Positions 1-8,413 of a DNA stretch of 64,000 nucleotides are shown in pieces. Source of the DNA: Wenzhouxiangella sp. XN24. GTDB taxonomy: Bacteria; Pseudomonadota; Gammaproteobacteria; Steroidobacterales; XN24. The DNA is taken from NCBI RefSeq assembly GCF_011064545.1, contig NZ_JAAMFG010000034.1:639067-703066 (forward strand), given 5' to 3'. Under the pieces are notes generated by a model, which saw only the letters and a list, made by a program, of their open reading frames with translations, had not been told where the DNA came from and made no database searches. A program made the position numbers and the translations under genes. Within the stretch, counting starts at the first letter, position 1; every line of letters starts with the position of its first letter.

Positions 1-218
1 ACGTCGTGGTCGACATCTCGAGCGCGAACAAGGGTCGCAAGCCGGCCGCCAAAAAGGCTGCCGGACGTCCCGCCAAGAAGAAGGCCGCCACTCGCAAGCC
101 GGCCGCCAAGAAGGCGAGCGCGAAGAAGACCACCGCGCGCAAGACGACCGCCAAGAAGCGCGCCACGAAGTCCGCGGCGAGCGGCGGCCAGACCGGCTCG
201 AGCGCGCAGGCCGCCTGA
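1..218 (+). CDS. Lysine/alanine-rich histone H1-like protein, C-terminal part (5' end outside window)
   Basis: The reading frame is open from the first base and ends with TGA at 216-218. The visible part is almost entirely Ala, Lys, Pro, Arg and Thr in repeated AAKK/PAKK/TAKK motifs. This is the composition of bacterial histone H1-like or AlgP-type basic tails, which bind DNA or other polyanions. A GTG at 6-8 could start a 70-residue protein, but no ribosome site is visible and the frame continues upstream, so a truncated larger gene is more likely. A strong terminator lies about 105 bases downstream. The N-terminal domain that would identify the protein is missing. Confidence 0.6.
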   Translation, partial: VVVDISSANKGRKPAAKKAAGRPAKKKAATRKPAAKKASAKKTTARKTTAKKRATKSAASGGQTGSSAQAA

Positions 219-324
219 AAGCCTGCCCGGGCGCGCGCTGCGGCGGATTCCGGCCAGGCAGTTCCCCGCCAGGGGACGCTGTTCTGAACGGAGTCGACGC
301 TGGCAGTCGCCACGGTCGATCCCG

Positions 325-356
325 ACGAGGCCCTCTCCGGAGGGCCTCGTTTTTTT
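325..356 (+). terminator. Rho-independent terminator
   Basis: A perfect 10-bp stem (acgaggccct / agggcctcgt, 325-334 and 341-350) with a 6-base loop is followed by seven T residues. It lies downstream of the basic-tail gene and upstream of the 3' end of the oppositely oriented cyclase gene, so it separates two convergent units. Confidence 0.9.
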
Positions 357-441
357 GCGGGTTTGCAACACGCGATGCGGTTCAGGGCGCTGCGCTGTCG
401 GACGGACCGGGGCGTCGATGCGGGACTTCCAGGGCGGGGCC

Positions 442-1344
442 CTAGTCTTCCTGGATGAAGGTGATCGCCTGTGCGGACCCCGGCTGGACGACGCGTCCGA
501 GCCCGATGACGCCTTCGCCGGAGATGGGCACGCTGTCGCGCCGCACGAAGAGCTCCTCGCCCTGTCGCGTGACGACGAAAGAACCGTTCGTGGACTGGTC
601 GATCAAAAGGAAACGGTCTCGGCTCATCTCGACCCGCGCATGCAGGCGCGAAATCAGGTTGCCCTTGACGACGAGATCGTTGTCCTCGCTGCGCCCGAGC
701 GTGGCATGGGGACGCACCGAATCGACCGTCACTTCCTTGCCGAGGTAGCGGATCCGCATCTTCCCGCGGGTCTTCTTTTTCTGGTCGCCCCAGGTGATCG
801 TCGGCAGCATGCTGGTGATGTCTTCCGACTGCCACAGCGCCTCGTACATCGCCACCTCGCCGCTCTTGCCTTTCAGCGGAGCGAGGTCGATCTGGCGCAC
901 GGCGACGCGCCACTCGGCGCCGAGGTTCGCCACCATGTTGTCGGTGATCAGCACCTGCGCCGCCTTGGCCTGGCTGGTGACGCGGTTGGCGGTGTTGACG
1001 GTCGAGCCGAACACGTCGCGCTGCTCGGGAATCACCGGGCCGAAATCGCAGCCCACGCGGATCGCCAGGGGGGCGCCGCCGCCGGACACCACCTCGCCCT
1101 TGCTGATCGCCACCTGCATGTCGCGCGCCGCGTTCATCGCCCCGTCCGCCGTCGGGAAGGTCGCCATGACCTCGTCGCCGATGGTCTTGACCACCCGGCC
1201 GTTGTAGGTCTCGGTGGCCCGACGCATCACGTCGATACACTGGCCCACGGTCTCGCGCGCCTTGAGGTCGCCGAGGACCTCGTAGAGTTCCGTGCTGCCG
1301 ACGACGTCGGCAAACAGGACGGCAACTGAAAATTCGCTAGACAT
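442..1344 (-). CDS. Class III nucleotidyl cyclase with C-terminal FHA domain
   Basis: A 300-residue cytoplasmic protein. Residues about 5-170 form an adenylate/guanylate cyclase catalytic domain: FADVVGST near the start carries the first metal aspartate, and KTIGDEVMATF carries the second. Residues about 195-280 are a forkhead-associated domain with the typical GRS-N-LVV, SRLHARV and D-STNGSFV motifs, which would bind phosphothreonine peptides. Cyclase-FHA fusions are known in proteobacteria and probably link Ser/Thr phosphorylation to cyclic nucleotide signalling. Which nucleotide is made is unknown. The ATG at 1344 has a GGAG a few bases upstream. It stands alone. Confidence 0.88.
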   Translation of the reverse strand: MSSEFSVAVLFADVVGSTELYEVLGDLKARETVGQCIDVMRRATETYNGRVVKTIGDEVMATFPTADGAMNAARDMQVAISKGEVVSGGGAPLAIRVGCDFGPVIPEQRDVFGSTVNTANRVTSQAKAAQVLITDNMVANLGAEWRVAVRQIDLAPLKGKSGEVAMYEALWQSEDITSMLPTITWGDQKKKTRGKMRIRYLGKEVTVDSVRPHATLGRSEDNDLVVKGNLISRLHARVEMSRDRFLLIDQSTNGSFVVTRQGEELFVRRDSVPISGEGVIGLGRVVQPGSAQAITFIQED

Positions 1345-1455
1345 GACTCCGCGACCTTATTGGGAGGGCGGGCCCAACTGTGGGCAAATGATGTTGAGCA
1401 TACTCGCTGGACAGATTATGTATCAACCTTCCGGGCGCGGTACAGGAAAGCGTGC

Positions 1456-2352
1456 TCAACCCTTCGCGGGACCCTTGCAGGCCGCGACATAGGCGATCCA
1501 GGCCGGGTCCGCATCGCCCCGCTCGACGATGGAAAACTCGCCGCTCGGCTCGCCGTCCTCGTCCTCGCCCTGCCAGTACACGACGGAGCTCGAGAAGCCG
1601 GCCTCGGCCAGCAGTTCGCGCACCTCCGGCAAGGTCCAGAGCCGCCAGTCGTAGCTGTAGGCGCGCGGCAGCTCCGAGCCGTCCGGAAAGCGGAAATGGA
1701 TGTAGCAGATGTAGCGGGCCGACACCGGGTCGAAGGCGTGCTGGTCCCACACATAGGTGAACAGGCCGTAGTCCGTCTCCTCCTCCTGCTCGGCATAGGC
1801 GTCCGAGCCGCCGTAGATGTCGAGCACGAACAGCCCGTCGTCCGCCAGCGAATCGTAGGCGCTGCGGAAATAGACCAGCAGCTCTTCGCGGGTCTTGAAC
1901 GTCCACCAGCTGAAGTTGAAGGCCACCGCGATATCGACGGGTTCCGTGCCGGTCTCGCGCACGTCGCCCTCGATGAGACGGACGCGGGCCCGTTGTCCGG
2001 CCTTGAGCGCGGCGACGTGGTGGGTCCGGCCCCATTCGAGCACGGCCGGGTCGATGTCCACCGCGACGGCCTCGCGCTGCCTGTGGCTGCGCACCCACTC
2101 GCAGGCCGCCGCGGCCGTGCCGCAGAAGTCCTCGCGGAGGGTCACGGGCTTGCGTCCCACCAGTTCCTTGAACGCGCTGGCGAGGAACTCGACCTCGTGG
2201 CGCACGCTCTGCACCGAGGCCTCGTAGAGCTCGTGCCGGTCGGCGAGATCCGCCATCTGCACACGCGCCGGCGCTGCGGTGCCCTTGCCCCGCTGCTTGC
2301 GCTTGTTCTTTTTCTTCTTGCCGTCCTTCTTGCCGTCGCTCTTCGCCGCCAT
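1456..2352 (-). CDS. Class I SAM-dependent methyltransferase
   Basis: A 298-residue protein from the ATG at 2352. The frame stays open upstream to 2637, but that part has coding unlike the rest and overlaps the divergent peptidase gene. The first 30 residues are a Lys-rich tail (KKDGKKKKNKRKQRGKG). The fold follows: the glycine-containing motif I region (LREDFCGTAAAACEW), an acidic motif (VAVDIDP), and IDIAVAFNFSWW as the motif IV region. Substrate unknown. It is divergent from the M28 peptidase with about 124 bases between starts. Confidence 0.8.
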   Translation of the reverse strand: MAAKSDGKKDGKKKKNKRKQRGKGTAAPARVQMADLADRHELYEASVQSVRHEVEFLASAFKELVGRKPVTLREDFCGTAAAACEWVRSHRQREAVAVDIDPAVLEWGRTHHVAALKAGQRARVRLIEGDVRETGTEPVDIAVAFNFSWWTFKTREELLVYFRSAYDSLADDGLFVLDIYGGSDAYAEQEEETDYGLFTYVWDQHAFDPVSARYICYIHFRFPDGSELPRAYSYDWRLWTLPEVRELLAEAGFSSSVVYWQGEDEDGEPSGEFSIVERGDADPAWIAYVAACKGPAKG

Positions 2353-2476
2353 GACCCGTCCCCGCTCCATGGAAGGCGCGCATTCTAGCGGATCGCGCGC
2401 CCGCCATGGCGCTTTTCCGTGCATTGCCTGGTGTACATTAGGTGCTCCCCGTCCATCAAAGCCCGGAGTCCGACCG

Positions 2477-3907
2477 ATGTACCGCCGCCTGATCGCGGCG
2501 CTCACCCTGTTTTCACTGAGCGCCAGCCCTGCAGTTACCGCCGAACCGTCCGAGGCCCTGCTCCGCGAGGCCGCGGAATTGCGGGACCTGGCCCTGGCCG
2601 AAAGCGACGCCTGGCGGCATGCAGCCTCCCTGAGCACCGAAGTGGGTCCCCGCCTCGCAGGTTCCAGCGGCGATCGCGCCGCCGTCGCCTGGGCGCTGGC
2701 CTACCTGGACGGGTTCGGCTTCGATACGGTCATCCCCCAGACGGTGACGGTGCCGGCCTGGGAACGGGGCGAGGCCGAATTGCGCATCACCGCGCCGTGG
2801 CCCCAGCCGCTCGTCGGTGTGTCGCTCGGCCTCACGATCGGCACGCCCGCCGACGGTATCGAGGCGCCGGTGGTGCGCTTCGAGAGCCTTGCAGCCCTCG
2901 AGGCGGCGACGTCCGCGATGGTCCGCGGGCACATCGTCTTCATCGACGAAAAGATGGAGCGCACGCGGGACGGCAGCGGCTACAGCGCCGCGGTGGCCAA
3001 GCGCAGCCGCGGGCCTTCCGTGGCCTCGGAACGCGGCGCGGTCGCCACGGTGATCCGCTCGGTGGGGACGTCAAGCGAACGTTTCGCATATACCGGCACC
3101 ACGCGCTTCGCCGAGGGCGTGCGCCCGATCCCGGCCTTCGCCCTTGCTGCGCCGGACGCCGACATGCTGGCGCGCCAGGTCGCCACAGGGCGCGACGTGC
3201 TGCTGCACCTGTATTCCACCGCCCGCCAGCTGCCGCCGGCCCGGTCCGCGAACATCATCGCGGATATCCAGGGAGCCACGCATCCGGAGGAAATCGTCAT
3301 TCTCGGCGCGCACCTCGACTCGTGGGACCTCTCGACCGGGGCACAGGACAACGCCACGGGCGTGGCCATCGTGCTGGAAGTCGCGCGGCTCATCGCCGCC
3401 CGGGAGCGGGCCCCGGCGCGCACCGTGCGGGTGGTGCTCTACGCCAACGAGGAAGCGGGCCTGGATGGCTCGCGCGCCTACACCGCGGCGGCGCTCGAGG
3501 CGGGACTGCGCCACGTGATCGGACTCGAGGCCGACGCCGGGGCGGGACGCGTGTATGCGCTGAACAGCGGCGTCGGTGAAGAGGCGTTGCCGGTGGTCGA
3601 GGCGATGCGCGGGGTGCTGGCACCGCTCGGCATCGCGGGCGGCGACAACGCCACGCGCGGCGGCGCCGATCTCTCCACGCTGCGCGACGCGGGCATGCCG
3701 TTGCTGCGCCTGGAGCACGACATGTCGACCTATTTCGACGTGCACCATACGGTCAACGACACGCTCGACAAGGTGGACCCGGAAACGCTGCGCCACGCCG
3801 TCGCTGCATATGCTGCGGTGACCTGGATTGCTGCGAATGTCGAGGAGGATTTCGGGGCGTATCCCGAGACGGTGCCGCCGGTGGATCCGGCCGCTTCGGG
3901 GAACTGA
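2477..3907 (+). CDS. Secreted M28 family zinc peptidase (carboxypeptidase Q-like)
   Basis: A 476-residue protein starting at the ATG at 2477. Residues 1-22 form a signal peptide ending SPAVTA-EP, so it acts in the periplasm or outside. The M28 zinc ligands are visible: HLDSWD (His279 and neighbouring Asp), QDNATG (Asp291), NEEAG (Glu325/326, catalytic base and ligand), a later LEADAG acidic motif and HHTVND near residue 425. A PA-like insert lies between the N-terminal part and the catalytic core. The family cleaves N-terminal residues or dipeptides. The 3' end runs into a short tandem repeat shared with the end of dusA. Confidence 0.9.
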   Translation: MYRRLIAALTLFSLSASPAVTAEPSEALLREAAELRDLALAESDAWRHAASLSTEVGPRLAGSSGDRAAVAWALAYLDGFGFDTVIPQTVTVPAWERGEAELRITAPWPQPLVGVSLGLTIGTPADGIEAPVVRFESLAALEAATSAMVRGHIVFIDEKMERTRDGSGYSAAVAKRSRGPSVASERGAVATVIRSVGTSSERFAYTGTTRFAEGVRPIPAFALAAPDADMLARQVATGRDVLLHLYSTARQLPPARSANIIADIQGATHPEEIVILGAHLDSWDLSTGAQDNATGVAIVLEVARLIAARERAPARTVRVVLYANEEAGLDGSRAYTAAALEAGLRHVIGLEADAGAGRVYALNSGVGEEALPVVEAMRGVLAPLGIAGGDNATRGGADLSTLRDAGMPLLRLEHDMSTYFDVHHTVNDTLDKVDPETLRHAVAAYAAVTWIAANVEEDFGAYPETVPPVDPAASGN

Positions 3908-3967
3908 GGGGCGCCTAGGCCGGAGAACTGCGGGCGCCTGTCGGCTGCGCCGGAGAACCGGGGGCGC

Positions 3968-3970
<3 letters not shown>
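3901..3970. repeat. Degenerate tandem repeat between convergent gene ends
   Basis: Three related units of about 25-30 bases each contain GAAC-GGGGCGCCT (for example gaaccgggggcgcct). They span the peptidase stop codon, the 60-base gap and the last codons of dusA. The outer units include coding bases of both genes, so the repeat grew by local duplication across stop codons. Confidence 0.6.
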
Positions 3971-4942
<972 letters not shown>

Positions 4943-4976
4943 ATACGAATCCCGGTATCGACCCGCAGTGGCAGTA

Positions 4977-5372
4977 TCAATACCGACTTGACGCCCAGCC
5001 GACGAATGCGCTCGATAAGCCAGCGATCAGACCAACCAGCCCCAAGCTGATTCCGGCCTCATATGCTGAACCGCCTCCGTAGAACCACTCCGCCAGGATC
5101 GCAATCGTTGCGCACGCGACGCCAGCCGCAAGACCACCATATCCCCAGCGAACCCCGATTAGCTGTGTTCTCGGCTTCGTTTCCAAATTGTGCATGTCAA
5201 CCTCCAATGCCGATGCTATTGATTTGACGGAATTCACCGAGCCCGAACCGTCAGACTCAATCCGCTGAACAGTCCGCGTGCTCAAAGCGGATGCGATTGC
5301 GAGTTCTTCCTGGGACCAGCCTTTCTCGGTCCGGAGCCGCTTGACGAGCACGGCATTTACAATACGTTTCAT
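4977..5372 (-). CDS. XRE-family HTH protein with two transmembrane segments
   Basis: 131 residues from the ATG at 5372 (an upstream in-frame start at 5435 adds 21 unconvincing residues). Residues 5-60 are a Cro/CI-type helix-turn-helix (KGWSQEELAIASALSTRTVQRIES, then ALEVDMHNL). The C-terminal half has two hydrophobic helices (GGLAAGVACATIAILAEWF and AGISLGLVGLIAGLSSAFVGW), which would anchor the regulator at the inner membrane. It belongs to the dusA island, next to the attachment-like repeat. Target unknown. Confidence 0.75.
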   Translation of the reverse strand: MKRIVNAVLVKRLRTEKGWSQEELAIASALSTRTVQRIESDGSGSVNSVKSIASALEVDMHNLETKPRTQLIGVRWGYGGLAAGVACATIAILAEWFYGGGSAYEAGISLGLVGLIAGLSSAFVGWASSRY

Positions 5373-5648
5373 GGCCAAATCGGCTGCTTTAGTGGATGGC
5401 ATGATGCCACTGCAGCCCAAAATTGGATACGACAAACGGACGACACGATACGACAGCCACGAGACAATGATGGCTGCTCGCTACCGGCCGATGTCGCACC
5501 GCGCCGCAGCAGCGCTACCCCATCTCTCTTTTCCACTCGCCCGGGATAATTCGTGCAGCAGTTCAGTTCACGCCCCATAGCCAGACGGGTGCGAGGCAGC
5601 CAATGGCGCCTGCGGGGCACCGACGGTCTGCACCGGATATCCTTTTCG

Positions 5649-5683
5649 AACATCTTCGGCTGGATACTCAGCCGAAAGATGTT
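5649..5683. repeat. Long imperfect palindrome
   Basis: aacatcttcggctg at 5649-5662 faces cagccgaaagatgtt at 5669-5683 across a 6-base loop. The arms match except for a one-base indel. There is no T-run, so it is not a clear terminator. It could be an operator or a remnant of a mobile-element end inside the island. Confidence 0.6.
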
Positions 5684-5821
5684 GCTGAATCGCGGCGCAC
5701 TGCCCTCGCGGCCGGGTGGACCGGGACCAGCCGCCTGCCTCCATGACATGAGCGCAGCGGCTGAAGCACGAAAGTAATTGCCTCAGCCGATTCTGGCACT
5801 TGACTCGGACACCACATTCTC

Positions 5822-5857
5822 TTGACAAATGGGAGTTCTTGGTACCAAGATAGTACC
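5822..5857 (+). promoter_or_regulatory. Candidate promoter with operator-like inverted repeat
   Basis: A consensus -35 box TTGACA (5822-5827) is followed within 14-19 bases by an inverted repeat GGTAC-N7-GTACC (5841-5857). The AT-rich centre of this repeat (aagata) falls where a -10 box would sit. It precedes the two-gene membrane protein/YozG operon, so autoregulation by that small HTH protein is plausible. Confidence 0.45.
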
Positions 5858-5944
5858 TTAGGGTTTCATTCTGAACAGCTTCGGTATCTATTCGGGCAGC
5901 AGCTTTGAAACAATTTCTCGTAGGCATTCACAGGAGAATCCGTC

Positions 5945-6424
5945 TTGAATGATCAACCTAACCGAGCGGAACTGCTTGACCGAATCAATACGCTGATGGC
6001 TACCGGAGCCCTGCCCTTCGCGGCCCTTTTGGTGCTCGACGCGCTGGCCGATGCGGGCGTGGATTCAACGCTGATCACAGTGCTGGATTGGGCGGCCAAG
6101 GGCGCCCTGGCTGTGGTCGTCGTGCTTCTCTCAGTCGCCGTCGCGCGCAAGGCGCGATCTGGCAAACCTGCACTCGACGAGGACAGCTACTCGGCGACCA
6201 CGCTGCGGAAGGCGCTGGCCGCGTCCTGGGTGGCGACCTTCGTGGTCCTCACCCAGTTCGACAGCCTTTTCGACGGTGCCGGCATACTCGGCGTGGCGGA
6301 GTTGCCGTTGGTTCACGCGGGCGGGATCGTGACAGCGTTTATGCTGGTCGTGCTCAGCCTGACCTACTTCGGTCTGATGATGCGGGCCAGCGACGAGCCC
6401 GACCCCTCGGAGAAAGGGTCTTGA
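5945..6424 (+). CDS. Four-helix membrane protein of an HTH-linked pair
   Basis: 159 residues, starting at TTG 5945 with AGGAGA (5932-5937) seven bases upstream. Four hydrophobic stretches are visible, roughly residues 20-40, 45-65, 95-115 and 122-145, with a polar N-terminus and an acidic C-terminus. The stop codon overlaps the start of the small regulator that follows. Small membrane proteins coupled to YozG-type regulators are a recurring pair in bacteria and archaea; their role is not settled. Family assignment is by architecture only. Confidence 0.65.
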   Translation: MNDQPNRAELLDRINTLMATGALPFAALLVLDALADAGVDSTLITVLDWAAKGALAVVVVLLSVAVARKARSGKPALDEDSYSATTLRKALAASWVATFVVLTQFDSLFDGAGILGVAELPLVHAGGIVTAFMLVVLSLTYFGLMMRASDEPDPSEKGS

Positions 6425-6630
6425 GCGACCTCCACAACCGCATCCGGGTGTTTCGCGCCGAGCACCGGATGAGCCAGGCCGATCTGGCCCGCGCCATCGG
6501 GGTCTCGCGCAAGACCATCAGTACCGTCGAGGTCGGACGATTCGTGCCATCGACCGTGATAGCGCTGAAGATCGCACGCCATTTCGAGGTTTCCGTCGAG
6601 GACGTATTCCAGCTCTCTGACGGGCAATAG
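6421..6630 (+). CDS. YozG-type Cro/CI transcriptional regulator
   Basis: 69 residues, almost entirely one helix-turn-helix domain: RIRVFRAEHRMSQADLARAIGVSRKTISTVEVGRFVPSTVIALKIARHFEVSVEDVF. It starts at TTG 6421, with TTGA overlapping the upstream stop codon, so translation is probably coupled to the membrane protein. Regulators of this size usually repress their own operon. The small inverted repeat at 5841-5857 is a candidate operator. Confidence 0.85.
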   Translation: MSDLHNRIRVFRAEHRMSQADLARAIGVSRKTISTVEVGRFVPSTVIALKIARHFEVSVEDVFQLSDGQ

Positions 6631-6718
6631 CGCCCAGCGCACGCTTAGATCGGCCACATATTGCGATGCCTATGGGCCGCTGTCACTATCGTCGTTTCGA
6701 GGCGCCAGGGAGAACGAA

Positions 6719-7147
6719 ATGCGATCAACAACAACGCTAATCGCGTTGCTCCTCTCCTGCCAATCCTGCCAAGTCGTATTCGCCGGCGAGAACGCTGAGA
6801 CGGTGGAGCGATTCATTGCTGCATTCAATCAGCACAACGTTGACGTTATGCTCGAACTCTCCGCAGTTGATATGCGCTGGATGAGCGTTTCGGGTGAACA
6901 AATCTCAATCGAGACATCAACTCATGCCGAACTTCGCGAAGCTATGGGAGGCTACTTTGAGAGTACTCCTAGTGCCAGAGCCGAAGTTCGCTCTATTGGC
7001 GAGAGTGGTTCGTTCGTTATCACGCTCGAAGAAGCCTTCTGGTCATCTGGCGGCGCTGAAAAGAGCCAGTGCAGTATGGCGGTGTATGAGCTTCTCGAGC
7101 AGAAGATCCAGAATGTGTGGTATTTCCCGGCCCACCAGTGCCCATGA
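6719..7147 (+). CDS. Secreted SnoaL/NTF2-like protein
   Basis: 142 residues from the ATG at 6719. Residues 1-22 form a signal peptide (LIALLLSCQSCQVVFA-GE). The mature part has the NTF2/SnoaL pattern: ETVERFIAAFNQHNVDVMLELSAVDMRWMSVSGEQ near the start and a conserved beta-sheet region ending VWYFPAH. Related proteins are binding or ketosteroid-isomerase-like folds and function cannot be told from sequence. It sits alone in the island, with lower GC than the flanking chromosome. Confidence 0.65.
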   Translation: MRSTTTLIALLLSCQSCQVVFAGENAETVERFIAAFNQHNVDVMLELSAVDMRWMSVSGEQISIETSTHAELREAMGGYFESTPSARAEVRSIGESGSFVITLEEAFWSSGGAEKSQCSMAVYELLEQKIQNVWYFPAHQCP

Positions 7148-7254
7148 GGTCTGGCGCCCAACACGTCGCCGCATGGTTTCGGCGATCGGGTGGTGAACTG
7201 AGTGAGCACCGGCCGCTCGCTCAACCAGCCTTCAACTCACGCTATCCGGCCACG

Positions 7255-7389
7255 TCACATGGCAGGAATGTCATTGGGATGCGTAGCCAGCTGGCTCGCA
7301 AATTCCACCTGCGCCCTCCCCGCCGGTGCCAGAAACTCCTCTAGCAGGATTTCGCCGGGATGGAACGGATTCTTGGGTTGTCTGGCCAT
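7255..7389 (-). pseudogene. higA: Truncated higA (antitoxin) remnant
   Basis: A 44-codon frame starts at ATG 7389 and reads MARQPKNPFHPGEILLEEFLAPAGRAQVEFASQLATHPNDIPAM. The HPGEILLEEFL-P-G motif is the hallmark N-terminus of HigA/VapI antitoxins, which normally continue through a full HTH to about 95-100 residues. Here the helix-turn-helix is lost. No higB toxin is found on either side. It lies next to the intact parDE pair, so the island carries one dead and one living addiction module. Confidence 0.65.
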
Positions 7390-7398
7390 TACTCGTCT

Positions 7399-7411
7399 CT
7401 ATCAGTGATAG
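7399..7411. promoter_or_regulatory. 13-bp palindrome upstream of higA remnant
   Basis: ctatcagtgatag is a perfect palindrome around its central base, 9 bases upstream of the higA remnant start codon. HigA antitoxins bind palindromes over their own promoters, so this is probably the relict operator. It is identical to the core of the classical tetO half-sites, which is likely coincidental. Confidence 0.4.
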
Positions 7412-7538
7412 TGAGCCGCCCTGAGTATGCAGCGGCCATTCAGTGATCGTCCTCGCACGATCCATATCCCGAAGGGCGCATTTGCCCCCTTATGCTATAG
7501 TGCACCAATCGTATGACGCTGTTGCAGGAATCTTCAAG

Positions 7539-7784
7539 ATGGCTACGGTACGCAAGACGATCACACTCACCGACGCCCAGGACGACTGGATCAAGGCTCA
7601 GGTTGCCAGCGGTGATTACACCAATGACAGCGAGTATCTCCGTGACCTGATCCGGCGGGAGCAGGAAAAGGCCAGCGCACTGAAGGCCGCCATCGACGAA
7701 GGTCTCGCCAGCGGCCCGAGCGACCGCAGTCTCGAGGATATCTGGGCCGCGGCGGAGTCTCGATACCGCGCATCGAATGGCTGA
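7539..7784 (+). CDS. parD: ParD-family antitoxin
   Basis: 81 residues from ATG 7539 with caggaa upstream. Residues 1-45 form a ribbon-helix-helix (MATVRKTITLTDAQDDWIKAQVASGDYTNDSEYLRDLIRRE); the C-terminal helix (ALKAAIDEGLASGPSDRSLEDIWAAA) is the typical ParE-wrapping segment. It binds its own promoter as a dimer and neutralises ParE. The end overlaps the toxin start by 8 bases, the usual order and coupling for parDE. Confidence 0.92.
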   Translation: MATVRKTITLTDAQDDWIKAQVASGDYTNDSEYLRDLIRREQEKASALKAAIDEGLASGPSDRSLEDIWAAAESRYRASNG

Positions 7785-8067
7785 CTACCGTTTCTCGAAG
7801 CGCGCGGCGATGGACCTCGAGGCGATCGCCGAATACACGATCGAGCGGTTCGGCATCGAACAGGCGCGACGCTATCGCAACGAACTGGCGACCTGCTTCG
7901 ATCAACTGGCGGCCAATCCCAGACTCGGCCGCCGCGCCGAGCAGCTCGGGTCTGCGCTGCGTCGCTACGAGCATCGTTCACACATCGTGTTCTACCAGAC
8001 AACGGATACCGCGATCCTCATCGTCCGTATCTTGCACTACCGCATGGACGTTACGCGGCAGTTTTAG
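7777..8067 (+). CDS. parE: ParE-family toxin (RelE/ParE superfamily)
   Basis: 96 residues: MADYRFSKRAAMDLEAIAEYTIERFGIEQARRYRNELATCFDQLAANPRLGR, then RRYEHRSHIVFYQTTDTAILIVRILHYRMDVTRQF. The pattern of alternating beta strands, the conserved Y(E)HRSHIVFY strand and the terminal ILH-RMD motif are typical of ParE, which poisons DNA gyrase. Intact length. It forms an operon with parD inside the dusA island and may be why the island is retained. Confidence 0.92.
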   Translation: MADYRFSKRAAMDLEAIAEYTIERFGIEQARRYRNELATCFDQLAANPRLGRRAEQLGSALRRYEHRSHIVFYQTTDTAILIVRILHYRMDVTRQF

Positions 8068-8218
8068 CACGCTGGCGGCCCGGCGGCTTTCCCTCACAAA
8101 TTCGGCCACCGGCTCTCCGGGCTGCGTCTCGAACTATTGCCTTCCAGCGAAGTACGAACTTGCCGATAGACTGAATTTGTACGCGGTTGATACTAAAACG
8201 CTATTCCGATTTCTTCCC

Positions 8219-8282
8219 TCCAATCCATCATCGGGGCGACCTGGATTTCCCGGCGATGTGGGCCGTGATCCACGTGGCTCAT
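8219..8282 (-). pseudogene. Displaced 5' end of dusA (att-like copy 2)
   Basis: Read on the minus strand from ATG 8282 this encodes MSHVDHGPHRREIQVAPMMDW and then departs from DusA. It matches the first 20 codons of the intact dusA at 4.9 kb, and it retains the ATG start that the intact gene lost. It is best explained as the original dusA start, separated from its gene by the island. It still lies at the left of the next chromosomal gene, as a divergent dusA would. Confidence 0.75.
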
Positions 8283-8337
8283 GGCCATTCGACTACGCTT
8301 CGTTGATCGTATTCTACGTCGATGTTGCACGGGCGAT

Positions 8338-8366
8338 TTGACTTCATTTTGCTGCAGGCGTATAGC
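8338..8366 (+). promoter_or_regulatory. Sigma-70 type promoter for the TPR gene
   Basis: TTGACT (8338-8343), a 17-base spacer and TATAGC (8361-8366), about 48 bases upstream of the ATG at 8414, which has AGGGAG (8402-8407) as ribosome site. Confidence 0.55.
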
Positions 8367-8413
8367 CTACTGATGCGAAAACTCCCTACAGGGAAATCAA
8401 TAGGGAGATTGCC

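Larger units (their letters stand above)
5373..5944. other. Non-coding island segment
   Basis: No open frame here has convincing codon use or a recognisable product. The stretch holds an imperfect palindrome (5649-5683) and, near its right end, a promoter-like box with a small inverted repeat (5822-5857). It may contain eroded genes. Confidence 0.5.

Noticed and set aside
355..1329. 324-codon plus-strand frame over the cyclase-FHA gene
   Set aside because: Overlaps the real gene with cyclase and FHA motifs; starts inside a terminator tail.
2353..2637. Long N-terminal extension of the methyltransferase
   Set aside because: It would overlap the divergent peptidase start region and is rich in Arg/Ser/Ala without conservation; the ATG at 2352 gives a normal protein.
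7156..7162. attC-like GCCCAAC box after the SnoaL-like gene (integron cassette idea)
   Set aside because: No complementary GTTRRRY box within 60-140 bases and no integron integrase; the match to RYYYAAC is chance.
7399..7411. tetO-like operator implying tetracycline-type regulation
   Set aside because: No tetR or efflux gene nearby; palindrome position fits the higA relic promoter better.
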